Part shown: one piece after another, positions 22,350-31,024 of the stretch
How the letters are laid out: each line of letters begins with the position of its first letter
Position numbering within the stretch: position 1 is the first letter of the stretch
NCBI GenBank assembly: GCA_038318455.1
Contig: JBBQCF010000005.1
Location: forward strand, 1-39,719
Reading direction: 5' to 3'
DNA from: UBA12068 sp038318455
GTDB taxonomy: Bacteria; Patescibacteriota; Minisyncoccia; Moranbacterales; GWC2-37-73
Length of the DNA: 39,719 bases
The notes under the pieces: model-generated
Told to the model about the DNA's origin: nothing
Databases searched by the model: none
The model's input: the letters and a program-made list of their open reading frames with translations, nothing else
Position numbers and translations under genes: made by a program

Positions 22350-23711
22350 CTAGTTTTGAACAATAATATCACTGTTCATTGTATATTGAAAATCTCGCTT
22401 AATACCATTTTCAGAAATTACATGTACAGCCACAGGAATATCATTAAGCCCAGCTTGTTTTTGGATCTTAAGTTCATAATTATCTTTCACAGAAACTGGC
22501 AAAGTATATTTTATTTCAACCGTCTTGGAAGTTCCAATTGGCACACGCACAATAGATCCGAAATATTTTCGTCCCAAATCATTTCCAAATTGAGTGTCGC
22601 CAAAATTCTTCTGATCAACCAACCATGAATCATTTGGCACATACACGCGCAAATAATCAGTATAGTCGCGTGTCATCCAATCTTTTTGCTTGGCAGTATG
22701 CTCGTAAGATATTTTCAGTGTTGCAGTCGGAACATCTTTGGATAAATCAATCATATAATCAAGTGATCTTTTCACGTAATAATCACTCTTAAACGATCCA
22801 AGATTTGCGTCGGATGTCATTAAATAATCCTTGTCCCAATTTTGATCGACAGTTCCGGTCCACTCGGCATTAGTAGCAACCTTTTGCAATTCACTATCTT
22901 TGAAATTAAGTTGGATATCTTTTTTATTCAAATCTCCCAATAACACCTTGGCAAGTTCAATTTTTTGAGATACTGAAAAAGCGAAAACTCTTTTTTCAAT
23001 TTCCTTGGCCAAATCACTCATTACTGATTTTCGATCTCCTCGATCAATTCCTTGCTCGTCGAAAGCTTTTTCTACTTGATATTCCAAAGAAAGCACTGCG
23101 TTTTCACTATCATAAGTTCCAGGATAACCTTCAATTGCAATTGGTCCAGTGATTTTCAAAATTGAAGTTAACACGTTGGAAGTTATTCCAATCACGCCAT
23201 CAAATTGCTCCTGACCTTGTCCCATGTAATAAAATTCTTGAGCCTTGGCAGCATTGGTAGCAAAGTCAGGTGAAAAATTTGAGTCGCGCAATTTCCAAGC
23301 TTTAACATGCAAAGTTTCTTGCATTGGATATGGTGTTGACACAGTGTCAGGAATTCTGGCATCGAAATTTGAAAGATCATGTGTTTCCATAGAAAGAACT
23401 TTTCCATCTTTTAATTTCACAATACCAAAAGCACCGATAAATCCACCTCCCGGACGAATTTCCATGTTATTTTGAAAAAGCACCATTATTGTTCTTTCTT
23501 TTCCATCCTTCTTTAATAAGAAATCTGCAATGGCAGTTAGCGCTTGGTATTCTTTTTTTTGAGAAACATCCATTGGTAAGAAATTGATAACATTTTCCAC
23601 CGTACCAGAAAGTCCATTTTTACCAATATTTAAATATAGATACCAACCGGTCAGTAAAACAGCTGAAACAGCCCAGAAGATTATCCAAAATTTGATTGAG
23701 TATTTTTTCAT
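22350..23711 (-). CDS. DUF4012-family membrane-anchored protein
   Basis: The start is placed at the ATG at 23711 (MKKYSIKFWII; 453 residues). The frame is open to 23780, but the extra part covers direct repeats and is not protein-like. A single N-terminal membrane helix (about 5-27) anchors a large extracytoplasmic domain with DUF4012 hallmarks: LFQNNMEIRPGGGFIGAFGI, then KLRDSNFSPDF and DGVIGITSNVLTSILKITGP. The family is frequent in CPR and Actinobacteria envelope gene clusters and has no proven activity. It is the last gene of the polysaccharide unit, so a role in attachment or assembly of the polymer is likely. Confidence 0.88.
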   Translation of the reverse strand: MKKYSIKFWIIFWAVSAVLLTGWYLYLNIGKNGLSGTVENVINFLPMDVSQKKEYQALTAIADFLLKKDGKERTIMVLFQNNMEIRPGGGFIGAFGIVKLKDGKVLSMETHDLSNFDARIPDTVSTPYPMQETLHVKAWKLRDSNFSPDFATNAAKAQEFYYMGQGQEQFDGVIGITSNVLTSILKITGPIAIEGYPGTYDSENAVLSLEYQVEKAFDEQGIDRGDRKSVMSDLAKEIEKRVFAFSVSQKIELAKVLLGDLNKKDIQLNFKDSELQKVATNAEWTGTVDQNWDKDYLMTSDANLGSFKSDYYVKRSLDYMIDLSKDVPTATLKISYEHTAKQKDWMTRDYTDYLRVYVPNDSWLVDQKNFGDTQFGNDLGRKYFGSIVRVPIGTSKTVEIKYTLPVSVKDNYELKIQKQAGLNDIPVAVHVISENGIKRDFQYTMNSDIIVQN

Positions 23712-23807
23712 ATCGTGAAGCATGGAACATAAAGCATGGAACATGAAGCAATATTTGCTCATTAAAGTCCTTATGATCAATGTTTTATGTTATGTGCCTT
23801 ATAATGA

Positions 23808-24893
23808 TTATCGCTCTCCCCTTAAGAGTTCGTTTAAACGTTTCTTTAATTCTGCAGCTGTAGGTTCTTTGGGTTTATCATCAATCACAATCGCTTCAGC
23901 TTTTTCAATAACTTCTTCTTTTTCAACAAAAACTTCTTCTGCTGGGGCTGCATATTGAGCAAAGAAAGAATCTTCAGCTATTGGCAGATTATCAGGAGCG
24001 CTAGCATGCTTTTCCCTAATCGGCATTTCGGGGAAATTTGGATATTTAGTTGGTTCGAGCTGTTTGGTTATTTTTTTAACTTCTTGAAATTTTTCTTCAT
24101 AGTTAGTAGCAGTGTCAATATCATCTTGTGTTATTTTTTTATCTTCAGCTTTTTCTTCAAAAACAAAAGGTTCATCAACTTGCTCTTGTTGATAAAGATC
24201 GTTAAAGGATTCCCATTCATCTTCAAAAGTAACTGCGGAATTTTTCTTAAAAAAATCAGTATTTTCTTTGAACTGTCTTGTATTGCTACCAGCTTTTCCA
24301 AGCCACGGAATAAAACTCAAAAAAACCGCAAGAACAAATCCTGATAAAATATCAACAAGAAGCAACAAGGGCCAATTATTAACATGTGATTTAGCTATTG
24401 GGCCATCAATAATACTCAAATTAAAATCGTTTTTAACGTTATAATAAAAAGCAACGTTATTAAAAAGTGTTGCAACTGTCTTGCTTGCCAATAACTCCGA
24501 ATCATTTTTGCCAGCAACCTCAATTGAAATTTTGAACACTGAAGAATTACCGCTAACTCTAGAAATATTAAACATTTTATTCCAAACTTCTTTTCTTTCA
24601 TCTTGATCCATTCCTATCGTAACATCTCTCACATCAGGATTAAGTTTCAATATTCTGTCATAAAAAGACAATGTTTTTGGCAATTCAATGATATTACTGA
24701 AGAGTTGATTTTGCAAACTTATTCCAAGTTCAGATTTAGGAGTGATAATAATAGAGATATCTGAACTATATGTTTTAAATAAATCAATTGAGAGCAAAAA
24801 GAAAGTAATTGAAAGTATCATGCCCACCACAAAAACCTGCGCAGAAAAACGCACACTATCAATCTTTATTTTTTTTAGTAATGAGAAAATCAT
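23808..24893 (-). CDS. Wzz-like polysaccharide chain-length determinant
   Basis: This 361-residue protein has an N-terminal membrane helix (about 18-38), an extracytoplasmic alpha/beta region (about 45-170) and a second membrane helix (about 174-197). This is the polysaccharide co-polymerase topology that sets chain length with a Wzy polymerase. A long, acidic, low-complexity cytoplasmic tail (about 205-361) replaces the tyrosine-kinase domain of some relatives; no Walker motifs are seen. It lies 12 bases downstream of a glycosyltransferase gene, in the same unit as the Wzy-like gene. There is no SD. Confidence 0.78.
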   Translation of the reverse strand: MIFSLLKKIKIDSVRFSAQVFVVGMILSITFFLLSIDLFKTYSSDISIIITPKSELGISLQNQLFSNIIELPKTLSFYDRILKLNPDVRDVTIGMDQDERKEVWNKMFNISRVSGNSSVFKISIEVAGKNDSELLASKTVATLFNNVAFYYNVKNDFNLSIIDGPIAKSHVNNWPLLLLVDILSGFVLAVFLSFIPWLGKAGSNTRQFKENTDFFKKNSAVTFEDEWESFNDLYQQEQVDEPFVFEEKAEDKKITQDDIDTATNYEEKFQEVKKITKQLEPTKYPNFPEMPIREKHASAPDNLPIAEDSFFAQYAAPAEEVFVEKEEVIEKAEAIVIDDKPKEPTAAELKKRLNELLRGER

Positions 24894-24905
24894 AGTCGTA
24901 CTTTT

Positions 24906-26030
24906 TTATAATAGTGCTGACTTGTAAACCTCAATAGTTTTCTTTGCAATAGAATCCCAACTGAATTCATCTTGAATTCTTTGTCTTGCTAATGCTCCAA
25001 TTCTTTCAACTTCAGCAGGCTTACTCAAAAGATATGCCAAGCGATCACGCAAATCGGAAACTGATTTTGAAACAAAAGAAAAACCATCTTTTTCAATAAC
25101 ATCCGTGTTTTCCTTAATATCACTAACGAGTGGAGTAAGTCCATGTCCCATTGCTTCAAGCAAGGAAAGTGACATTCCTTCTGATTCAGATGGTTGCACA
25201 AACAAATAAGCATGCGCGAATAATTGCTCCATAGTCTCACCAGTTTGAGTTCCAGTAAAAATAATGTTTTCGCGACCTTTGGCAATCGTATGCAAATATC
25301 TCACATAATCATCGGTATGAAAACCATCTCCTACAATAACTAATTTGAAATTATTTGGAATTCTTGAAGTGTCCTCCAATTGTTTAAAAGCTTCAATCAA
25401 ATAATGCACGCCTTTATGTTTAATCAAGCGTCCTTGAGAAAGAATGTATTTCTTGTCTTTCAAATTCCAAGCAGAAATTGCATCAATTTGCTGACAATAA
25501 CTAATTTCAGCTCCATTAGGAATTAAAATAGTTTTAGTTTGATATTTTTCTTTAGCTAAAAGAACTAATGATTTGCTAACCGAAATTGTCTTGTCTGGAA
25601 TTTTACAAGTCATATATTCGCCAAGACGAAGAGTTGCTCTAGCAATAGTGCCCCATTTTTGATGATAATAATCCTGACAATGAAAAGTTGCCACTACTTT
25701 AGTTTTAAATTTCAAAAATTTCGGAATAAAGCTAAGAAGTGTTGGCCCAATACCGTGGAAATGAATAATGTCGTAGCGACAAAAAAGCGCATGCACACTA
25801 GCAAGAAAAGTATGACTAATGGCATCAAGATGCTTGGTTGAAATACTAGGAAGATGAATCAAGTTAACACCCTTATAAGTTTTAATTTTTTTGTCAGTAT
25901 AGTTATTACGAACATACACAAAAACCTCATGACCTTCTTTAGCCATGCGCGTTGCAACTTCCTCGACATGTTTTTCAATGCCGCCAGATTTTGCTGGTAT
26001 TCCTTTTTGTCCGATAAATGCTATTTTCAT
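24906..26030 (-). CDS. GT4-family glycosyltransferase
   Basis: This 374-residue GT-B enzyme transfers a sugar from a nucleotide donor to a growing glycan on the cytoplasmic face. The N-terminal acceptor domain has the glycine-rich GQKGIPAKSGGIEKHVEEV (7-25), a form seen in rhamnosyltransferase-like GT4 proteins. The C-terminal donor domain has LSQGRLIKHKGVHYLIEAF and the EX7E motif in ESEGMSLSLLEAMGHG. Given the dTDP-rhamnose genes downstream, rhamnose is a plausible donor, but this is inference. There is no SD. Confidence 0.92.
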   Translation of the reverse strand: MKIAFIGQKGIPAKSGGIEKHVEEVATRMAKEGHEVFVYVRNNYTDKKIKTYKGVNLIHLPSISTKHLDAISHTFLASVHALFCRYDIIHFHGIGPTLLSFIPKFLKFKTKVVATFHCQDYYHQKWGTIARATLRLGEYMTCKIPDKTISVSKSLVLLAKEKYQTKTILIPNGAEISYCQQIDAISAWNLKDKKYILSQGRLIKHKGVHYLIEAFKQLEDTSRIPNNFKLVIVGDGFHTDDYVRYLHTIAKGRENIIFTGTQTGETMEQLFAHAYLFVQPSESEGMSLSLLEAMGHGLTPLVSDIKENTDVIEKDGFSFVSKSVSDLRDRLAYLLSKPAEVERIGALARQRIQDEFSWDSIAKKTIEVYKSALL

Positions 26031-26043
26031 ATGTTACAAATTT

Positions 26044-26080
26044 CCTGCCCGAAATGCTAAGCATATCGTTGCAGGCGGGC
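26044..26080. repeat. Dispersed GC-rich palindromic element, copy B
   Basis: CCTGCCCG (26044-26051) and GCAGGCGGGC (26071-26080) flank a short middle with AATGCT. It matches the reverse complement of the element at 3356-3396 in both arms. Confidence 0.6.
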
Positions 26081-26123
26081 AAATCAAATACGAATTTACA
26101 AATATACAAATATGATTTGTATT

Positions 26124-26146
26124 GCACTTTGGAGAATCCAAAGTGC
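26124..26146. repeat. Perfect hairpin upstream of a GT4 gene
   Basis: Ten-base arms GCACTTTGGA (26124-26133) and TCCAAAGTGC (26137-26146) enclose a three-base loop. There is no T-tract on either side. Together with the element at 26044-26080, and with ATGTTAC/GTAACAT words at the outer edges, the whole spacer 26031-26161 can form nested stems. It may be an attenuator or mRNA-stability element inside the polysaccharide unit. Confidence 0.55.
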
Positions 26147-26161
26147 TAACAAGTAACATTT

Positions 26162-27112
26162 TTAAAGTCTAATAATAGGTGAAATCTCTCCTTGCTTTGT
26201 TACATTGAAAGTAGTGTTGCTTTGAACAGTTGTTCCATTCCAAACACTAGCTGAAAAAGCACCCCGAGCAACACGAACAATTCCAAAGTTATCATTGCCT
26301 GAAAATTTCGATTTATTAATATCAATGCGACCAGAAGCTCCGTAGGCATTAATTTCTATTCCACTATGATTGTTGTTACGATAACTATTAGATTTGGTCC
26401 AGATATCACTATCATCAAGTCGCAACTTAAGACCACTGCCACTGTTATTATCAAATTCGTTATCTTGAATCCAAGCACTTGCACCAGCTGCAATATCTGC
26501 GCCATCGCTATCGTTATTGGTGATTTCATTATCCATCAGCACGATACGACGTTTTTGAGAAAAAATTCCAGTGCGTCCATTATCTCTAATAATACTATCA
26601 GAAATGTTTACTGCTGATTTTTTCTTAGTCGATCCACTTCCAATATTGATACCGTCTTCTTTGTTATTCTTAATCACACACTTAACAATTGAGACATAGG
26701 CATTTTTCTTAACCCAGACACCTTCGCGTCCTTTTTCAATGGTAAGCTTATTAATTTCAGTCTTATCATTCATGCTAATTACAACTTTCTTTTTATTCTT
26801 AGCACGAATAATTACCTCATCTTTATCGCTACCAAAAATTTTTACACCCTTAGGAATTTCGATATTATCTGAATATTCGCCCTTGGCAACATGCACATCA
26901 GTTTTGCTATCAGCATGCACCAGCGCTTCAGAGATAGTGTGATATGGATTGGCCTGTGTGCCATTTTCCATGCCAGATTTAGAGCCATCAACATACATAT
27001 CACCGCGTGAGCTAGCGAAAGTTAGAAATGGTGACACAAAAATTACTAGCAACAGCAATGCTCCCATAAGCTCCATTTTTTGCTTATAGATGGCGTTTTT
27101 TAGGTTCTTCAT
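26162..27112 (-). CDS. Secreted right-handed beta-helix protein
   Basis: This 316-residue protein has an N-terminal signal or anchor helix (about 14-33, ending TFASS). A parallel beta-helix follows (about 40-300): YVDGSKSGMENGTQANPYHTI opening, then repeated rungs with N-x-I/S-D-S-I-I-R-D-N-G and DNEITNNDSDGADI patterns, as in the DUF1565/NosD-like and pectate-lyase-like folds. Such proteins bind, cleave or epimerise polysaccharide at the cell surface. No catalytic residues can be assigned by eye. It lies between two glycosyltransferase genes of the same unit, so it probably acts on the exported polymer. There is no SD. Confidence 0.85.
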   Translation of the reverse strand: MKNLKNAIYKQKMELMGALLLLVIFVSPFLTFASSRGDMYVDGSKSGMENGTQANPYHTISEALVHADSKTDVHVAKGEYSDNIEIPKGVKIFGSDKDEVIIRAKNKKKVVISMNDKTEINKLTIEKGREGVWVKKNAYVSIVKCVIKNNKEDGINIGSGSTKKKSAVNISDSIIRDNGRTGIFSQKRRIVLMDNEITNNDSDGADIAAGASAWIQDNEFDNNSGSGLKLRLDDSDIWTKSNSYRNNNHSGIEINAYGASGRIDINKSKFSGNDNFGIVRVARGAFSASVWNGTTVQSNTTFNVTKQGEISPIIRL

Positions 27113-27160
27113 AATATTTGAAATTAGGTTTAAATATGACTATATATCATAGCAAACTTT

Positions 27161-28384
27161 CTATATTTTGTCAACAGTTCTATTTTTAGTGGTAAGCTTC
27201 TCAAAAAGAGGTGCAATTTTTTTCAAATACGCACTAGCGTTATATTTTTTCGCATGTTCTTTCAATTTGTCCTCATCGAAAATAATTTCCTTGTTAGCAA
27301 TTTTTTTTATAGCGCAAATAAACTCCTCTTTAGTTCTTACAATAAATCCATCTTCATTATTCTCAATAATTTCCCCATAAGCTCCTGTATCAAAGCCCAC
27401 GAAAGGTTTTCCTTGATTCATCGCTTCCAGGGCAATTAATCCAAATGTTTCCGGCAATTCACTTGCTGAAACAACACACTTACTATTTCTGATATATTCA
27501 GTCAACTGATCAGCTGGCACAAAACCTAAATGTTTGACATTTGATTGCTTTGGAATTTTAAAGCCTGGTTCAATTTCTCCAGCCAAATATAATTTCAATC
27601 CTTTTATGCCTGCAAAAGCCTCTATTAAAAAATCCGTGCCTTTTTCTTTGGAAATTTTTCCAGCATACAAAGCATAAGAATCCACTACTGAAAAAGAATA
27701 TTTTCTTGATTTGTGAGCAATATTAGGCATAAAGTGAGGCAAAACAGCTATTTTTTCTGCTGGCATTCCCCACTTAACCAGGTTATTTTTCACAAACTCA
27801 CTAGGAGCGATATATAAATCAACATTCTTGCTATATGTCCCAAGCATTGTGTGCCAATACATTTCCAGCATTGCCAAAAAACTTTTGCTGTAAGAATTTT
27901 TCACACACTTGTCAAAAAAACATTGATAAAATTTGCCATTAGCACATCTGCGATACGGCTTTCCATTGAGTCTCAATGAATGATTAGGATTGATTATTTT
28001 CCAGTCATGCACTGTCATCACAATGGGGATATTTCTTTTTTTGATTTCAAATAATATTGTTGGCGACATCTGATGATACAAATTATGCACATGCACAATA
28101 TCAGGAACAAACTCATCCAAAACAAGATTTATTTTTTTGTGTGCCTCAAAAGAATAAAACATTCGAAATATTCCTTTTATTTTTTCCCATCTTGAAAAAG
28201 AATCAGCATACCCAACGGGCGAAAGAAAATGTTTTTTCCAAAGAGAATTTTCATCGTCATTTTGACGCATTGAAAAATCAGCAACTTGATTGCCATTAGC
28301 TCTAAAAAGTGCAACAAGATCAAGAAAATGCTTGTCCGCACCACGTTTTCGATTATAAAATTTGTTGATTTCGAGAATTCGCAT
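27161..28384 (-). CDS. GT4-family glycosyltransferase
   Basis: This 407-residue GT-B glycosyltransferase has the N-terminal domain start MRILEINKFYNRKRGADKH, a PDIVHVHNLYHQ strand and MTVHDWK. The C-terminal domain has YAGKISKEKGTDFLIEAF and the EX7E motif in ELPETFGLIALEAMNQG. It lacks membrane segments and would act at the inner face of the membrane. It differs clearly from the GT4 protein at 24.9-26.0 kb, so the two probably add different sugars. It lies between a REP-like element and the beta-helix gene. There is no SD. Confidence 0.92.
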   Translation of the reverse strand: MRILEINKFYNRKRGADKHFLDLVALFRANGNQVADFSMRQNDDENSLWKKHFLSPVGYADSFSRWEKIKGIFRMFYSFEAHKKINLVLDEFVPDIVHVHNLYHQMSPTILFEIKKRNIPIVMTVHDWKIINPNHSLRLNGKPYRRCANGKFYQCFFDKCVKNSYSKSFLAMLEMYWHTMLGTYSKNVDLYIAPSEFVKNNLVKWGMPAEKIAVLPHFMPNIAHKSRKYSFSVVDSYALYAGKISKEKGTDFLIEAFAGIKGLKLYLAGEIEPGFKIPKQSNVKHLGFVPADQLTEYIRNSKCVVSASELPETFGLIALEAMNQGKPFVGFDTGAYGEIIENNEDGFIVRTKEEFICAIKKIANKEIIFDEDKLKEHAKKYNASAYLKKIAPLFEKLTTKNRTVDKI

Positions 28385-28399
28385 AATTTACTACATATC

Positions 28400-28483
28400 T
28401 GTCATTCCCAACTTGATTGGGAATCCAGTATTTAATTCTACTTTCTATAACATTCCTGGATTCCCACTTTCGTGGGAATGACA
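28400..28483. repeat. REP-like palindromic element, copy 2
   Basis: This 84-base element again runs from TGTCATTCCC to GGGAATGACA, with inner GGGAATCCAG and CTGGATTCCC words. The left 28 bases differ from copy 1 at 22162 by about one base. The AT-rich middle differs in sequence and length, as expected for paired inverted units. It fills the spacer between the Wzy-like and GT4 genes. Confidence 0.8.
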
Positions 28484-28487
28484 CAAT

Positions 28488-29924
28488 TTAATTAGCGTTT
28501 ATTTCATATATCCTTCTTATTACTCCCAAATTAATCCAGAAAAATATTCCTAGTAAATTCGCTTCTAAATATGGTTGAAACATGAATGATGTCAAATGAA
28601 AAATAAGAATTCCCAGTGTGATATATGAGCTAATTTGCCAAAATTCATCCTTGCTTTTATTTCTGAAAACTTTCCATCCCAATATCGCAATAAGCGAAAC
28701 AATCAAGCCAAATCCAACGATTCCCATCTGCACCAAAATAACCAAGAAGGAATTATGAGTGTTGCGCACTTCCACGAAGCCGCGAAAGTCATCCGTTTCA
28801 ACCGAAACCTTTTTTCCAAATCCTATTCCAAAAACAGGATTCTCGCGATATAAGCTAAAGGATTCTCTCCAAACCGCTGTGCGCCAAGCAATGCTTTGAT
28901 CTCCTGAAGTATTAGCAATTGAAGTAACACGTTCACCAATAACACCCAAGCTTTCAGAGATATTTCCATACATTGTACTGCGTGGAAACAAAGTTGCTCC
29001 GTACAAAATAACAATCAATAGCATCGTAACTATAACGGCATATTTTTTAGCATGTTCTCGCAAATGTTTTCTTTCAGTTCTTGCAAACATGATTATCAAA
29101 AAAACAAATGATAAAAACATGCTTATCCAAAGATGACGCATCATTGAGCCAATTATTCCAATAACCCAAAATGGTGCAAAAATAACAAGCCATTTTGAAA
29201 ATCTATCAGACTGATATGCAACATAAACCAATCCAGCAATTGTGGCCATACAAAGATAATATCCATGAGTAAAGGCCAACGTACGAACGCCTTCAGTTGA
29301 AAGTGGAGTGAAATCAGACCAAAGACCATGACGCGCAATAATTCCATAAAACACGAACCACAAAATTCCAATCCCGCCAGCAAACACAACAGCCAAGAGC
29401 TCTTTGAAGCGTTGTTTATTGTTTATCAGAAAATAAGTCACAAAATAAAAGAGAGCATAAAAGCCATAGTTTTTAGCAGTACTAAAGGCTAGCGCCGTAT
29501 CGCTCTTAAGAACAAAAACACTAACCAAAAAATAAATTCCAGCAAGAATAATAAAAAACACTAGAAGCCAATCAATTTTTTCAAACTGCAATTTAATTGA
29601 GCCAATTGCAATTTGAAAAATAATTCCCAGAAGAACCGCTCCAAGCAAAACATCTATGGGATATATTTTATATTCACTTTTACCCATCACAATAGGAACC
29701 AGTGTGAAAAATCTTTCAAAAATAAAAGTAAGAAATATGATGGCATACAATCCAGCATGAGGATATTTTATTGCAATTAATGATCCAATCGTCATTGTGA
29801 CGAGATAAAGTGGCAAGCTAAATCCAAAGAAATAATTTGCAATCAAAAACAAACCAATAAAAGCCACAATAAAAATTGCGTTTATGATTTCTACGGATAT
29901 TCTTTTGTCGGTTGTTATTTGCAT
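28488..29924 (-). CDS. O-antigen ligase/polymerase-like membrane protein (Wzy/WaaL)
   Basis: This 478-residue multipass protein has about a dozen hydrophobic segments and one large extracytoplasmic loop in the C-terminal half (about 315-395). The loop ends with FVEVRNTHNSFLVILVQMGIVG, which fits the Wzy_C/PF04932 signature with its conserved histidine. Family members either polymerise repeat units or ligate finished glycan to an acceptor. With a Wzz-like partner in the same unit, polymerase is slightly favoured. In a cell without LPS, attachment would be to another carrier. It is the first gene of the unit and has a strong promoter. There is no SD. Confidence 0.88.
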   Translation of the reverse strand: MQITTDKRISVEIINAIFIVAFIGLFLIANYFFGFSLPLYLVTMTIGSLIAIKYPHAGLYAIIFLTFIFERFFTLVPIVMGKSEYKIYPIDVLLGAVLLGIIFQIAIGSIKLQFEKIDWLLVFFIILAGIYFLVSVFVLKSDTALAFSTAKNYGFYALFYFVTYFLINNKQRFKELLAVVFAGGIGILWFVFYGIIARHGLWSDFTPLSTEGVRTLAFTHGYYLCMATIAGLVYVAYQSDRFSKWLVIFAPFWVIGIIGSMMRHLWISMFLSFVFLIIMFARTERKHLREHAKKYAVIVTMLLIVILYGATLFPRSTMYGNISESLGVIGERVTSIANTSGDQSIAWRTAVWRESFSLYRENPVFGIGFGKKVSVETDDFRGFVEVRNTHNSFLVILVQMGIVGFGLIVSLIAILGWKVFRNKSKDEFWQISSYITLGILIFHLTSFMFQPYLEANLLGIFFWINLGVIRRIYEINAN

Positions 29925-30014
29925 GATTTTTTTAAATTAAGCCTTATTATTGGCATTTTTTGTGCATTTTTGTTCCATGATTCACACTAAATATTGCATG
30001 ATACACGACCATCT

Positions 30015-30043
30015 ATTATAGCACATCTAAAGGAAAATGTAAA
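30015..30043 (-). promoter_or_regulatory. Promoter of the polysaccharide unit
   Basis: On the minus strand -35 TTTACA (30038-30043) and a perfect -10 TATAAT (30015-30020) are 17 bases apart, and the -10 is extended (TGCTATAAT). The -35 lies within the T-rich tail of the terminator just upstream, so the two elements share bases. Confidence 0.8.
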
Positions 30044-30074
30044 GGCCCCAACTTTCAGATGAAAGTTGGGGCCT
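30038..30074 (-). terminator. Terminator of the lipoprotein/barrel/CXXCH operon
   Basis: A 15-base perfect stem (AGGCCCCAACTTTCA at 30043-30057 with 30060-30074) closes a two-base loop. On the minus strand it runs into TTTACATTTT. It is 29 bases past the stop of the CXXCH gene and insulates the polysaccharide promoter. Confidence 0.88.
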
Positions 30075-30103
30075 AATATATTTTAAGCGAACTTCAAGGG
30101 TCG

Positions 30104-31024
30104 CTATTTCCCTTTCTGCTGGATTGCACTCCAGACAGTGTTGTTGTGACAAGCAGTACAGGAATTTTCACTGTCTGCGTAGTTACCCATTTTCTGCACG
30201 GTTATATTAATGTTTCTAGTGCAGTTAATGTCACCACTATTATTGCCCTTGATAATCACCTTGCTTCTCTTCATGGTCGAACCACGTTGAGCATTAGTGC
30301 TTATCCATTGCTTAATCTTGGTTGTGGTTGTTACATTGCCTTTTACATTCTTGGCATGCACTTCCACAACTCCGGCTTTGACCTGACTTAACGCAGAATC
30401 AACTGCGGAAGCGGCCATAGCACTTGGACTTTTCACGTTAGTAGCGACTGCCGATTCTTGGGCGGTCGTTCTTTCTACGCGTGAAAAAGTACTTTGCGTA
30501 ACAGCTTGCCTTGTAACTTTGGCGACGTAATTTTTTTCGCCGCCGCATCCGAGATCTCCCAATGGATATTGAACAATGATGCCCGTTGCGGTCATCACGA
30601 TCAATGCTCCACCAGATTCATCGATGTCTTTTGCGACTTTGCTGTCACCCCAGGCAAGCCCGGAATTCAGCGTGATTAGACAAGTCGGAAGACCCATCCA
30701 TCGGCCGTCAGCACTCTTGAAATTGAAGGCAACCTGCCCCCAACGAACACCGCTACTTTGAAGCACGAACTCCTTATGATCAGGAGTCGAGACCCTCGCA
30801 GCAATTCGCTGGTTTGGCTTGTTCATCGGACGGAGGTTGTCCTGGAAATATTGGATCAGGAACAATTCCTGATCCTCCTGGCCGTCAACAATAACGACCA
30901 CATCTTGTCCTTCCATCTTCACGCTCATATTGAGCTGTGAAGCGACTGGAAACGTTACTGCAAAAGCTGCAGTAACCATCATCGTACACACCAAGACTAC
31001 GACCATCATAGTAATTTTTCTCAT
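30104..31024 (-). CDS. Secreted protein with C-terminal CXXCH motif
   Basis: I do not recognise the family of this 306-residue protein. A signal peptide (about 1-22, ending AAFA) leads into a beta-rich domain (about 25-160, two cysteines at 115 and 160). A Ser/Thr/Ala-rich linker follows, then a third region (about 215-280) with TTTTKIKQW. Near the C-terminus SCTACHNN (C289, C292, H293) fits the covalent haem c motif CXXCH. A single motif so close to the end is unusual for a cytochrome, so metal binding or chance must also be considered. The ATG overlaps the barrel gene stop by four bases and has AAAGGAGATG upstream. GC is visibly above the flanks. It is the last gene of a three-gene operon. 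Confidence 0.72.
   Translation of the reverse strand: MRKITMMVVVLVCTMMVTAAFAVTFPVASQLNMSVKMEGQDVVVIVDGQEDQELFLIQYFQDNLRPMNKPNQRIAARVSTPDHKEFVLQSSGVRWGQVAFNFKSADGRWMGLPTCLITLNSGLAWGDSKVAKDIDESGGALIVMTATGIIVQYPLGDLGCGGEKNYVAKVTRQAVTQSTFSRVERTTAQESAVATNVKSPSAMAASAVDSALSQVKAGVVEVHAKNVKGNVTTTTKIKQWISTNAQRGSTMKRSKVIIKGNNSGDINCTRNINITVQKMGNYADSENSCTACHNNTVWSAIQQKGK

Noticed and set aside
23712..23780. N-terminal extension of the DUF4012 protein
   Set aside because: The segment is made of direct repeats of AGCATGGAACAT. The ATG at 23711 starts a normal membrane anchor.
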